Assembly: GCA_026545765.1 (NCBI GenBank)
Contig: CM048842.1
Span: 27,132,667 to 27,196,666 of the forward strand
DNA length: 64,000 nt
DNA from: Plantago major
Lineage: Eukaryota > Streptophyta > Magnoliopsida > Lamiales > Plantaginaceae
Direction of reading: 5' to 3'
The first letter of the stretch is position 1; each line of letters opens with the position of its first letter. The translations under genes and the position numbers were made by a program. Of this stretch, positions 14,177 through 28,600 are shown piece after piece. The notes under the pieces are model-generated. The model was not told the origin of the DNA. It did no database searches and saw only the letters and a program-made list of their open reading frames with translations.

Positions 14177-17100
14177 CAAGTCTATTTCAGATTTGAACAA
14201 CACACTAACATAGTTTCATAATGTCGAACGAAGAAGTTTATTCGAGATTTAAACAATACACAGAAGGAGTATGAGTATCACAAACGAAGAACTCAACATG
14301 ACTGTTAAAAATAAACGTAAGGAGTGAGATAAACAACAAATGTAAAACTCTACTCGAGAGTTAAGCAACACAGTAAAAGAGTTAGATAATTATAAAATAG
14401 AGAAGTCTATTTAAGATTTAAACAACACACACTAGGAGTAAGATAATAAGGCACGAAGAACTGTACTTGAGGGTCCAACAACACAAATGGAGTGGGATAC
14501 ACAACAAACGAACAACTCTACTTGAGAGATAAAAACAACACACTAAAGGAAAGGGATAAACAACAAACGAATAAATCTACTTGATAGTTAAACAACACAC
14601 TAATGGAGTGGGATAATGTCGAACGAATAATTCTATTCGAGATTTAAACAATACAGAGAAGGAGTAAGAGTATCAACAACGAAGAACTCTACTTGATATT
14701 TAAACAACACAAATAAGGAGTGCGATAAACAACAAATGTAAAACACTACTCGAGTGTTCAGCAACACAATAAATGAGTGGGATAGTTACAAATAGAGAAA
14801 TCTATTAGAGATTTAAACAACTCACAGTAGGAGTAATAAAATAAGGAACGAAGAACTCTACTTGGGAGCTCAACCACACAAGTGGAGTGCAGATGGACAA
14901 CAAACGAATAACTCTACTTGAGAGATAAAGACAACACACTAAAGGAGAGGGATGAACAACAAACGAAAGAATCTACTTGAGAGTTAAACAACACACTAAC
15001 CGAGTGAGATATTGTCGAATGAAGAAGTCTATTCGAGACTTAAACAATACAAAGGAGGAGTATGAGTATCACAAACGAAGAACTCTATATTAGAGTTAAA
15101 AACCCACATAAGGAGTGAGATAAACAACAAACGTAAAACTCTGCTCGAGAGTTAAGCAACATAATAAAGGAGTTAGATAATTACAAACAGACAAGTCTAT
15201 TTCAGATTTGAACAACACACTAACATAGTTTCATAATGTCGAACGAAGAAGTTTATTCGAGATTTAAACAATACAGGCAGTATGAGTATCACAAACGAAG
15301 AACTCAACATGGTATTAAAAATAAACGTAAGGAGTGAGATAAACAACAAATGTGAAACTCTACTCGAAGTTAAGCAACACAGTAAAAGAGTTAGATAATT
15401 ATAAAATAGAGATGTCTATTTAAGATTTAAACAACACACACTAGGAGTAAGAAAATAAGGCACGAAGAACTGTACTTGAGGGTTCAACAACACAAATGGA
15501 GTGGGATACACAACAAACGAACAACTCTACTTGAGAGATAAAAACAGCACACTAAAGGAAAGGGATAAACAACAAACGAATAAATCTACATGAGAGTTAA
15601 ACAACACACTAATGGAGTGGGATAATGTCGAACGAATAATTCTATTCGAGATTTAAACAATACAGAGAAGGAGTAAGAGTACCAATAACGAAGAACTCTA
15701 CTTGATATTTAAAGAACACAAATAAGGAGTGAGATAAACAACAAATGTAAAACACTACTCGAGTGTTCAGCAACACAATAAATGAGTGGGATAGTTACAA
15801 ATAGAGAAATCTATTAGAGATTTAAACAACTCACAGTAGGCGTAATAAAATAAGGCACGAAGAACTCTACTTGGGAGTTCAACCACACAAATGGAGTGTA
15901 GATGGACAACAAACGAATAACTCTACTTGAGAGATAAAGACAACACACTAAAGGAGAGGGATGAACAACAAACGAAAGAATCTACTTGAGAGTTAAACAA
16001 CACACTAACCGAGTGAGATATTGTCGAATGAAGAAGTCTATTCGAGACATAAACAATACAAAGAAGGAGTATGAGTATCACAAACGAAGAACTCTATATT
16101 AGAGTAAAAAACCACATAAGGAGTGAGATAAACAACAAATGTAAAACTCTGCTCGAGAGTTAAGCAACACAATAAAGGAGTTAGATAATTACAAACAGAC
16201 AAGTCTATTTCAGATTTGAACAACACACTAACATAGTTTCATAATGTCGAACGAAGAAGTTTATTCGAGATTTAAACAATACACAGAAGGAGTATGAGTA
16301 TCACAAACGAAGAACTCAACATGACTGTTAAAAATAAACGTAAGGAGTGAGATAAACAACAAATGTAAAACTCTACTCGAGAGTTAAGCAACACAGTAAA
16401 AGAGTTAGATAATTATAAAATAGAGAAGTCTATTTAAGATTTAAACAACACACACTAGGAGTAAGATAATAAGGCACGAAGAACTGTACTTGAGGGTCCA
16501 ACAACACAAATGGAGTGGGATACACAACAAACGAACAACTCTACTTGAGAGATAAAAACAACACACTAAAGGAAAGGGATAAACAACAAACGAATAAATA
16601 TACTTGATAGTTAAACAACACACTAATGGAGTGGGATAATGTCGAACGAATAATTCTATTCGAGATTTAAACAATACAGAGAAGGAGTAAGAGTATCAAC
16701 AACGAAGAACTCTACTTGATATTTAAACAACACAAATAAGGAGTGCGATAAACAACAAATGTAAAACACTACTCGAGTGTTCAGCAACACAATAAATGAG
16801 TGGGATAGTTACAAATAGAGAAATCTATTAGAGATTTAAACAACTCACAGTAGGAGTAATAAAATAAGGAACGAAGAACTCTACTTGGGAGCTCAACCAC
16901 ACAAGTGGAGTGCAGATGGACAACAAACGAATAACTCTACTTGAGAGATAAAGACAACACACTAAAGGAGAGGGATGAACAACAAACGAAAGAATCTACT
17001 TGAGAGTTAAACAACACACTAACCGAGTGAGATATTGTCGAATGAAGAAGTCTATTCGAGACTTAAACAATACAAAGGAGGAGTATGAGTATCACAAACG

Positions 17101-18227
17101 AAGAACTCTATATTAGAGTTAAAAACCCACATAAGGAGTGAGATAAACAACAAACGTAAAACTCTGCTCGAGAGTTAAGCAACATAATAAAGGAGTTAGA
17201 TAATTACAAACAGACAAGTCTATTTCAGATTTGAACAACACACTAACATAGTTTCATAATGTCGAACGAAGAAGTTTATTCGAGATTTAAACAATACACA
17301 GAACGAGTATGAGTATCACAAACGAAGAACTCAACATGACTGTTAAAAATAAACGTAAGGAGTGAGATAAACAACAAATGTGAAACTCTACTCGAAGTTA
17401 AGCAACACAGTAAAAGAGTTAGATAATTATAAAATAGAGATGTCTATTTAAGATTTAAACAACACACACTAGGAGTAAGAAAATAAGGCACGAAGAACTG
17501 TACTTGAGGGTTCAACAACACAAATGGAGTGGGATACACAACAAACGAACAACTCTACTTGAGAGATAAAAACAGCACACTAAAGGAAAGGGATAAACAA
17601 CAAACGAATAAATCTACATGAGAGTTAAACAACACACTAATGGAGTGGGATAATGTCGAACGAATAATTCTATTCGAGATTTAAACAATACAGAGAAGGA
17701 GTAAGAGTACCAATAACGAAGAACTCTACTTGATATTTAAAGAACACAAATAAGGAATGAGATAAACAACAAATGTAAAACACTACTCGAGTGTTCAGCA
17801 ACACAATAAATGAGTGGGATAGTTACAAATAGAGAACTCTATTAGAGATTTAAACAACTCACAGTAGGCGTAATAAAATAAGGCGCGAAGAACTCTACTT
17901 GGGAGTTTAACCACACAAATGGAGTGTAGATGGACAACAAACGAATAACTCTACTTGAGAGATAAAGACAACACACAAAAGGAGAGGGATGAACAACAAA
18001 CGAATGAATCTACTTGAGAGCTAAACAACACACTAACCGAGTGAGATAGTGTCGAATGAAGAAGTCTATTCGAGACATAAACAATACAAAGAAGGAGTAT
18101 GAGTATCACAAACGAAGAACTCTATATTAGGGTAAAAAACCACATAAGGAGTGAGATAAACAACAAATGTAAAACTCTGCTCGAGAGTTAAGCAACACAA
18201 TAAAGGAGTTAGATAATTACAAACAGA
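14177..18227. repeat. Tandem duplication of a two-unit HOR block (about 2.02 kb)
   Basis: Units at 14,177 and 16,200 share private variants: AAGATAATAAGGC instead of AAGAAAATAAGGC, GAGGGTCCAAC, GGGAGCTCAACC, GATATTGTCGAA and CAAAGGAGGAG. Units at 15,192 and 17,215 share GTAGGCGTAATAAAA. The two-unit block 14,177-16,199 is therefore duplicated at 16,200-18,227. The alternating GAGACATAAAC / GAGACTTAAAC variant from about 12.0 to 18.1 kb shows the same two-unit rhythm. Confidence 0.8.
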
Positions 18228-19240
18228 CAAGTCTATTTCAGATTTGAACAACACACTAACATAGTTTCATAATGTCGAACGAAGAAGTTTATTCGAGATT
18301 TAAACAATACACAGAACGAGTATGAGTATCACAAACGAAGAACTCAACATGACTGTTAAAAATAAACGTAAGGAGTGAGATAAACAACAAATGTAAAACT
18401 CTACTCGAGAGTTAACCAACACAGTAAAAGAGTTAGATAATTATAAAACAGAGAAGTCTATTTAAGATTTAAACAACACACACTAGGAGTAAGAAAATAA
18501 GGCACGAAGAACTGTACTTGAGGGTTCAACAACACAAATGGAGTGGGATACACAACAAACGAACAACTCTACTTGAGAGATAAAAACAACACACTAAAGG
18601 AAAGGGATAAACAACAAACGAATAAATCTACTTGAGAGTTAAACAACACACTAATGGAGTGGGATAATGTCGAACGAATAATTCTATTTGAGATTTAAAC
18701 AATACAGAGAAGGAGTAAGAGTATCAATAACGAAGAACTCTACTTGATATTTAAACAACACACATAAGGAGTGAGATAAACAACAAATGTAAACCACTAC
18801 TCGAGTGTTCAGCAACACAATAAATGAGTGCGATAGTTACAAATAGAGAAATCTATTAGAGATTTAAACAACTCACAGTAGAGTAATAAAATAAGGCACG
18901 AAGAACTCTACTTGGGAGTTCAACCACACAAATGGAGTGCAGATGGACAACAAACGAATAACTCTACTTGAGAGATAAAGACAACACACAAAAGGAGAGG
19001 GATGAACAACAAACGAATGAATCTACTTGAGAGTTAAACAACACACTAACCGAGTGAGATAGTATCGAATGAAGAAGTCTATTCGAGACATAAACAATAC
19101 AAAGAAGGAGTATGAGTATCACAAACGAAGAACTCTATATTAGAGTAAAAAACAACATAAGGAGTGAGATAAACAACAAATGTAAAACTCTGCTCGAGAG
19201 TTAAGCAACACAATAAAGGAGTTAGATAATTACAAACAGA

Positions 19241-21256
19241 CAAGTCTATTTCAGATTTGAACAACACACTAACATAGTTTCATAATGTCGAATGAAGAAG
19301 TTTATTCGAGATTTAAACAATACACAGAAGGAGTATGAGTATCACAAACGAAGAACTCAACATGACTGTTAAAAATAAACGTAAGGAGTGAGATAAACAA
19401 CAAATGTAAAACTCTACTCGAGAGTTAAGCAACACAGTAAAAGATTTAGATAATTATAAAACAGAGAAGTCTATTTAAGATTTAAACAACACACTAGGAG
19501 TAAGAAAATAAGGCACGAAGAAGCTGTACTTGAGGGTTCAACAACACAAATGGAGTGGGATACACAACAAACGAACAACTCTACTTGAGAGATAAAACAA
19601 CACACTAAAGGAAAGGGATAAACAACAACGAATAAATCTACTTGAGAGTTAAACAACACACTAATGGAGTGGGATAATGTCGAACGAATAATTCTATTCG
19701 AGATTTAAACAATACAGAGAAGGAGTAAGAGTATCAATAACGAAGAACTCTACTTGATATTTAAACAACACACATAAGGAGTGAGATAAACAACAAATGT
19801 AAACCACTACTCGAGTGTTCAGCAACACAATAAATGAGTGCGATAGTTACAAATAGAGAAATCTATTAGAGATTTAAACAACTCACAGTAGGAGTAATAA
19901 AATAAGGCACGTAGAACTCTACTTGGGAGTTCAACCACACAAATGGAGTGCAGATGGACAACAAACGAATAACTCTACTTGAGAGATAAAGACAACACAC
20001 TAAAGGAGAGGGATGAACAACAAACGACTGAATCTACTTGAGAGTTAAAAAACACACTAACCGAGTGGGATAGTGTCGACTGAAGAAGTCTATTGGAGAC
20101 TTAAACAATACAAAGAAGGAGTATGAGTATCACAAATGAAGAACTCTATATTAGACTTAAAAACCCACATAAGGAGTAAGATAACCAACAAATGCAAAAC
20201 TATGCTCGAGAGTTAAGCAACACAATAAAGGAGTTAGATAATTACAAACAGACAAGTCTATTTCAGATTTGAACAACACACTAACATAGTTTCATAATGT
20301 CGAACGAAGAAGTTTATTCGAGATTTAAACAATACGGAAGGAGTATGAGTATCACAACGAAGAACTCAACATGACATAAAAATAAACGTAAGAGTGAGAT
20401 AAACAACAAATGTAAAACTCTACTAGAGTAAGCAACACAAGAAAAGAGTTAGATAATTATAAACAGAGAAGTCTATTTAAGATTTAAACAACACACAGTA
20501 GGAGTAATAAAATAAGGCACGAAGAAGCTGCTTGAGGGTTCAACAACACAAATGGAGTGGGATACACAACAAACGAACAACTCTACTTGAGAGATAAAAA
20601 CAACACACTAAAGGAAAGGGATAAACAACAAACGAATAAATCTACTTGAGAGTTAAACAACACACTAATGGAGTGGGATAATGTCGAACGAATAATTCTA
20701 TTCGAGATTTAAACAATACAGAGAAGGAGTAAGAGTATCAATAACGAAGAACTCTACTTGATATTTAAACAACACACATAAGGAGTGAGATAAACAACAA
20801 ATGTAAACCACTACTCGAGTGTTCAGCAACACAATAAATGAGTGCGATAGTTACAAATAGAGAAATCTATTAGAGATTTAAACAACTCACAGTAGGAGTA
20901 ATAAAATAAGGCACGTAGAACTCTACTTGGGAGTTCAACCACACAAATGGAGTGCAGATGGACAACAAACGAATAACTCTACTTGAGAGATAAAGACAAC
21001 ACACTAAAGGAGAGGGATGAACAACAAACGAATGAATCTACTTGAGAGTTAAAAAACACACTAACCGAGTGGGATAGTGTCGACTGAAGAAGTCTATTGG
21101 AGACTTAAACAATACAAAGAAGGAGTATGAGTATCACAAATGAAGAACTCTATATTAGACTTAAAAACCCACATAAGGAGTGAGATAACCAACAAATGCA
21201 AAACTATGCTCGAGAGTTAAGCAACACAATAAAGGAGTTAGATAATTACAAACAGA
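19241..21256. repeat. Recently duplicated pair of HOR units
   Basis: Units at 19,241 and 20,253 share variants seen nowhere else in the array, including GGCACGTAGAACTC (near 19,907 and 20,910), GTCGACTGAAGAAGTCTATT followed by GGAGAC, and ATGCAAAACTATGCTC. They look like a single-unit duplication younger than most of the array. The right-hand copy has several small deletions between about 20,335 and 20,540. Confidence 0.75.
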
Positions 21257-24200
21257 CAAGTCTATTTCAGATTTGAACAACACACTAACATAGTTTCATA
21301 ATGTCGAACGAAGAAGTTTATTCGAGATTTAAACAATACACAGAAGGAGTATGAGTATCACAAACGAAGAACTCAACGTGACTGTTAAAAATAAACGTAA
21401 GGAGTGAGATAAACAACAAATGTAAAACTCTACTCGAGAGTTAAGCAACACAGTAAAAGAGTTAGATAATTATAAAACAGAGAAGTCTATTTAAGATTTA
21501 AACAACACACACTAGGAGTAAGAAAATAAGGCACGAAGAACTGTACTTGAGGGTTCAATAACACAAATGGAGTGGGATACACAACAAACGAACAACTCTA
21601 CTTTAGAGATAAAAACAACACACTAAAGGAAAGGGATAAACAACAAACGAATAAATCTACTTGAGAGTTAAACAACACACTAATGGAGTGGGATAATGTC
21701 GAACGAATAATTCTATTCGAGATTTAAACAATACAGAGAAGGAGTAAGAGTATCAATAACGAAGAACTCTACTTGATATTTAAACAACACACATAAGGAA
21801 TGAGATAAAAAACAAATGTAAACCACTACTCGAGTGTTCAGCAACACAATAAATGAGTGCGATAGTTACAAATAGAGAAATCTATTAGAGATTTAACCAA
21901 CTCACAGTAGGAGTAATAAAATAAGGCACGAAGAACTCTACTTGGGAGTTCAACCACACAAATGGAGTGCAGATGGACAACAAACGAATAACTCTACTTG
22001 AGAGATAAAGACAACACACTAAAGGAGAGGGATGAACAACAAACGAATGAATCTACTTGAGAGTTAAACAACACACTAACCGAGTGGGATAGTGTCGACT
22101 GAAGAAGTCTATTCGAGACTTAAACAATACAAAGAAGGAGTATGAGTATCACAAATGAAGAACTCTATATTAGAGTTAAAAACCCACATAAGGAGTGAGA
22201 TAAACAACAAATGTAAAACTCTGCTCGAGACATAAGCAACACAATAAAGGAGTTAGATAATTACAAACAGACAAGTCTATTTCAGATTTGAACAACACAC
22301 TAACATAGTTTCATAATGTCGAACGAAGAAGTTTATTCGAGATTTAAACAATACACAGAAGGAGTATGAGTATCACAAACGAAGAACTCAACATGACTGT
22401 TAAAAATAAACGTAAGGAGTGAGACAAACAACAAATGTAAAACTCTACTCAAGAGTTAAGCAACACAGTAAAAGAGTTAGATAATTATAAAACAGAGAAG
22501 TCTATTTAAGATTTAAACTACACACACTAGGAGTAAGAAAATAAGGCACGAACTGTGACTTGAAGCGTACTTGAGGGTTCAACAACACAAATGGAGTGGG
22601 ATACACAACAAACGAACAACTCTACTTGAGAGATAAAAACAACACACTAAAGGAAAGGGATAAACAACAAACGAATAAATCTACTTGAGAGTTAAACAAC
22701 ACACTAATGGAGTGGGATAATGTCGAACGAATAATTCTATTCGAGATTTAAACAATACAGAGAAGGAGTAAGAGTATCAATAACGAAGAACTCTACTTGA
22801 TATTTAAACAACACACATAAGGAGTGAGATAAACAACAAATGTAAACCACTACTCGAGTGTTCAGCAACACAATAAATGAGTGCGATAGTTACAAATAGA
22901 GAAATCTATTAGAGATTTAAACAACTCACAGTAGGAGCAATAAAATAAGGCACGAAGAACTCTACTTGGGAGTTCAACCACACAAATGGAGTGCAGATGG
23001 ACAACAAACGAATAACTCTACTTGAGAGATAAAGACAACACACTAAAGGAGAGGGATGAACAACAAACGAATGAATCTACTTGAGAGTTAAACAACACAC
23101 TAACCGAGTGGGATAGTGTCGACTGAAGAAGTCTATTCGAGACTTAAACAATACAAAGAAGGAGTATGAGTATCACAAATGAAGAACTCTATATTAGAGT
23201 TAAAAACCCACATAAGGTGTGAGATAAACAACAAATGTAAAACTCTGCTCGAGACTTAAGCAACACAATAAAGGAGTTAGATAATTACAAACAGACAAGT
23301 CTATTTCAGATTTGAACAACACACTAACATAGTTTCATAATGTCGAACGAAGAAGTTTATTCGAGATTTAAACAATACACAGAAGGAGTATGAGTATCAC
23401 AAACGAAGAACTCAACATGACTGTTAAAAATAAATGTAAGGAGTGAGATAAACAACAAATGTAAAACTCTACTCAAGAGTTAAGCAACACAGTAAAAGAG
23501 ATAGATAATTATAAAACAGAGAAGTCTATTTAAGATTTAAACAACACACACTAGGAGTAAGAAAATAAGGCACGAAGAACTGTACTTGACTGTTCAACAA
23601 CACAAATGGAGTGGGATACACAACAAACGAACAACTGTACTTGAGAGATAAAAACAACACACTAAAGGAAAGGGATAAACAACAAACGAATAAATCTACT
23701 TGAGAGTTAAACAACACACTAATGGAGTGGGATAATGTCGAACGAATAATTCTATTCGAGATTTAAACAATACAGAGAAGGAGTAAGAGTATCAATAACG
23801 AAGAACTCTACTTGATATTTAAACAACACACATAAGGAGTGAGATAAACAACAAATGTAAACCACTACGCGAGTGTTCAGCAACACAATAAATGAGTGCG
23901 ATAGTTACAAATAGAGAAATCTATTAGAGATTTAAACAACTCATAGTAGGAGTAATAAAATAAGGCACGAAGAACTCTACTTGGGAGTTCAACCACACAA
24001 ATGGAGTGCAGATGGACAACAAACGAATAACTCTACTTGAGAGATAAAGACAACACACTAAAGGAGAGGGATGAACAACAAATGAATGAATCTACTTGAG
24101 AGTTAAACAACACACTAACCGAGTGGGATAGTGTCGACTGAAGAAGTCTATTCGAGACTTAAACAATACAAAGAAGGAGTATGAGTATCACAAATGAAGA

Positions 24201-25680
24201 ACTCTATATTAGAGTTAAAAACCCACATAAGGAGTGAGATAAACAACAAATGTAAAACTCTGCTCGAGACTTAAGCAACACAATGAAGGAGTTAGATAAT
24301 TACAAACAGACAAGTCTATTTCAGATTTGAACAACACACTAACATAGTTTCATAATGTCGAACGAAGAAGTTTATTCGAGATTTAAACAATACACAGAAG
24401 GAGTATGAGTATCACAAACGAAGAACTCAACATGACTGTTAAAAATAAACGTAAGGAGTGAGATAAACAACAAATGTAAAACTCTACTCAAGAGTTAAGC
24501 AACACAGTAAAAGAGTTAGATAATTATAAAACAGAGAAGTCTATTTAAGATTTAAACAACACACACTAGGAGTAAGAAAATAAGGCACGAAGAACTGTAC
24601 TTGAGGGTTCAACAACACAAATGGAGTGGGATACACAACAAACGAACAACTCTACTTGAGAGATAAAAACAACACACTAAAGGAAAGGGATAAACAACAA
24701 ACGAATAAATCTACTTGAGAGTTAAACAACACACTAATGGAGTGGGATAATGTCGAACGAATAATTCTATTCGAGATTTAAACAATACAGAGAAGGAGTA
24801 AGAGTATCAATAACGAAGAACTCTACTTGATATTTAAACAACACACATAAGGAGTGAGATAAACAACAAATGTAAACCACTACTCGAGTGTTCAGCAACA
24901 CAATAAATGAGTGCGATAGTTACAAATAGAGAAATCTATTAGAGATTTAAACAACTCACAGTAGGAGTAATAAAATAAGGCACGAAGAACTCTACTTGGG
25001 AGTTCAACCACACAAATGGAGTGCAGATGGACAACAAACGAATAACTCTACTTGAGAGATAAAAGACACACTAAAGGAGGGATGAACAACAAACGAATGA
25101 ATCTACTTGAGAGTTAAACAACACACTAACCGAGTGGGATAGTGTCGACTGAAGAAGTCTATTCGAGACTTAAACAATACAAAGAAGGAGTATGAGTATC
25201 ACAAATGAAGAACTCTATATTAGAGTTAAAAACCCACATAAGGAGAGAGATAAACAACAAATGTAAAACTCTACTCGAGAGTTAAGCAACACAATAAAGG
25301 AGTTAGATAATTACAAACAGACAAGTCTATTTCAGATTTGAACAACACACTAACATAGTTTCATAATGTCGAACGAAGAAGTTTATTCGAGATTTAAACA
25401 ATACACAGAAGGAGTATGAGTATCACAAACGAAGAACTCAACATGACTGTTAAAAATAAATGTAAGGAGTGAGATAAACAACAAATGTAAAATTCTACTC
25501 GAGAGTTAAACAACAGAATAAAAGAGTTAGATAATTATAAAACAGAGAAGTCTATTTATGATTTAAACAATACACACTAGGAGTAAGAAAATAAGGCACG
25601 AAGAACTGTACTTGAGGGTTCAACAACACAAATGGAGTGGGAAACACAACAAACGAACAACTTTACTTGAGAGATAAAAA

Positions 25681-28600
25681 CAACACACTAAAGGAAAGAG
25701 ATAAACAACAAACGAATAATTCTATTCGAGATTTAAACAATACAGAGAAGGAGTAAGAGTATCAATAACGAAGAACTCTACTTGATATTTAAACAACACA
25801 CATAAGGAGTGAGATAAACAACAAATGTAAAACTCTACTAGAGTGTTAAGCAACACAATAAAGGAGTGGGATAGTTACAAATAGAGAAATCTATTACAGA
25901 TTTAAACAACTCACAATAGGAGTAATAAAATAAGGCACGAAGAACTCTACTTGGGAGTTCAACCACACAAATGGAGTGCGATGGACAACAAACGAATAAC
26001 TCTACTTGAGAGATAAAAACAACACACTAAAGGAGAAGGATAAACAACACACTAACCGAGCGAGATAGTGTCGAACGAAGAACCCTATTCAAGACTTAAA
26101 CGACACACTAACCGAGCGGGATAGTGTCAAACTTAGAAGTCTATTCGAGACTTAAACAATACACATAAGGAGTATGAGTATCACAAACGAAGAACTCTAC
26201 ATGAGAGTTAAAAATACACGTAATAAGTGAAATAAACAACAAATGTAAAACTCTACTCGAGATTTATGAAACACAATAAAGAAGTTAGACAATTACAAAC
26301 AGAGAAGTCTATTTGAGATTTATACAACACACAGTAGGAGTAATAAAATAACGCACGAAGAACTGTACTTGAGGATTCAAAAACTCAAAATGAGTGGGAT
26401 AGAGAACAAACGAACAACTCAACTTGGGAGATAAAAACAACACACTAAGTGGGATGAACAACAAACGAATAAATCTTCTTGAGAGTTGAACAACAAACAA
26501 AACGAGTGGGATAGACAACAAACGAATAACTCTACTTGAGAGATAAAACCAACACACTAAAGAGAGGGATGAACGACAAACGAATAAATCTAGTTGAGAG
26601 TTAAACAACACACAAACGGTGTAGAATAATGTCGAACGAATAATTCGATTCGAGATTTAAACAATACACAGAATGAGTAAGCGTATCAGAAACGAAGAAC
26701 TCTACTTGAGATTTAAACAACACACATCAGGAGTGACATAAACAACAAATGTAAAGCTCTACTCGAGGGTTAAGCAACACAATAAAGGAGTGGGATAGTT
26801 ATAAACAGAGAAATCTATTTGAGATTTAAACAACACACAGTAGGAGTAATAAAATAAGGCACGAAGAACTCAACTTGAGAGTTCAACAACACAAAAGGAG
26901 TGGGATATACAACAAACGAATAACTCTACTTGAGAGATAAAATCCACACACTAATGGAGAGGGATGAACAACAAACGAATAACTTTACTTGAGAGTTATG
27001 AAACACACTAACGGTGTGGGATAATGTCGAATGAAGAAGTCTATTCAAGATTTAAACAAAACACAGAAGAAGGAGTAAGAGTATTACAAACGACGAACTC
27101 TACTTTAGAATTAAACAACACACATAAGGAGAGAGATAACCAACAAATTTTAAACTCTATTCGAGAGTTAAGCAACACAACACAGGTGTTGGAAAATTTG
27201 AAACAGAAAATTCTGTTTGAGATTTAAACAACACATAGTAGGAGTAACAAAATAAGGCATGAATAACTCTACTTGATGGTTCAACAACACAAAAGGAGTG
27301 GGATAGACAACAAACAAACAACTCTACTTGAGAGACAAATACAACACACTAAAGGAGAGGGATGAACAACAAACGTATAAATCTACTTGAGAGTTAAGCT
27401 ATACACTAAACGAGTGGGATAGACAACAATCGAACAACACTACTTGAGAGATAAAAACAACACGCTAAAGGTGAGGGATGAACAACAAACGAATAAATCT
27501 ACTTGAGAGTTAAACAACACACTAGCAGAGTGGGATAATGTCGAACGAATAATTCTATTCGAAATTTAAACAATACATAGAAGGAGTAAGAGTATCAAAA
27601 ATGAAAAACTCTACTTGAGATTTAAACAACACACATAAGGAGTGAGATAAACAACAAATGTAAATCTCTACTCGAGGGTTAAGCAATACTACAAAGGAGT
27701 GGGAAAATTACAAACAGAGAAATCTATTTGAGATTTAAACAACACACAGTAGGAGTAATAAAATAAGGCACGAAGAACTCTACTTGAGAGTTCAACCACA
27801 CTAAAGGAGGTAGATGAACATCAAACTAACAAGTCTACTTGAGAGTTAAACAGCACACTAACAGAGTGGGATAAGGTCGAACGAAGAACTTTATGTGAGA
27901 TTTAAACAATACATAAAAGGAATATGAGTATCGCAAATGAAGAACACTACTTGAGAGTTAAACAACACATATCATGAGTGAGATAAACAACAAATGTCAA
28001 ACTCTATTCGAGAGTTAAGTAACACAATAAACGAGTGGGAAATTACAAACAGATAAGTCTGTTAGAGATTTAAACAACACACATAACGAGTTAAATAGCA
28101 CACTGAAAGAGTGGGATAGACAACAAACGAACAACTCTAATTGAGAAATAACAGAACACACTAAAGGGGATGGATAAAAAACAAACGAATAAATCTACTA
28201 GAAAGTTAAATAACACACAAAAGGAGTAGGATAGACAACAAACGAACAATTCTACTTGAGAGATAAAATGACACACTGAAGGACAGGGATGAACAACAAA
28301 CGTATAAATCTACTAGATGTTAAACAACACACAAAAGGAGTGTTATAGACAACAAACGAACAACTCTACTTGAAAGATAAAAACAATAAACTAAAGGTGA
28401 TAGATGAACAACACACGAATAACTCTACTTGAAAGTTAAACAACACACTAACGGAGTGGGGTAATGTCGAATGAAGAAGTCTATTCAACATGTAAACAAT
28501 ACATAGAAGGAGTAAGAGTATCATAAACGACGAACTCTATTTGAGAGTTAAAAACACACATAAGGAGTGAGATAAACAACAAATATAAATCTCTACTCGA

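Larger units (their letters stand above)
1..25680. repeat. Homogeneous satellite array, 18-monomer HOR of about 1,013 bp
   Basis: Tandem satellite with an A-rich plus strand. Monomers of about 56 bp share a core like CTTGAGAGTTAAACAACACAC and fall into seven types recurring in fixed order A-B-C-D-E-F-G. The repeat of repeats holds 18 monomers: G/C hybrid, D,E,F,G,A,B,C,D,E,F,G,A,B,C,D,E,F. Using the hybrid monomer as a landmark, units start at 1, 1015, 2030, 3038, 4046, 5060, 6069, 7084, 8098, 9113, 10125, 11138, 12152, 13163, 14177, 15192, 16200, 17215, 18228, 19241, 20253, 21257, 22272, 23296, 24311 and 25322. Lengths run from 1,004 to 1,024 bp. Neighbouring units are nearly identical. No gene or mobile element lies inside. 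The array runs off the left edge of the window. I cannot assign it to a named satellite family. Confidence 0.95.

Noticed and set aside
1414..24000. Recurring minus-strand frames of about 60-78 codons (for example 11,990-12,178 and its copies 2 kb apart) that look like a conserved Cys/Phe/Leu-rich protein family
   Set aside because: They recur because the DNA is a tandem satellite. They have no consistent start context, shift frame between copies and drift freely in the diverged arrays.
1..25680. Identity with a known short plant satellite such as the roughly 59-bp FokI repeats of Vicia faba
   Set aside because: GGATG (the FokI recognition sequence) occurs in B monomers, but not in every monomer, and the period is about 56 bp. 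I cannot confirm homology without a database search.
27024..27227. Plus-strand 67-codon frame with coiled-coil-like composition
   Set aside because: It is four satellite monomers read in one frame; neighbouring copies are not open in that frame.
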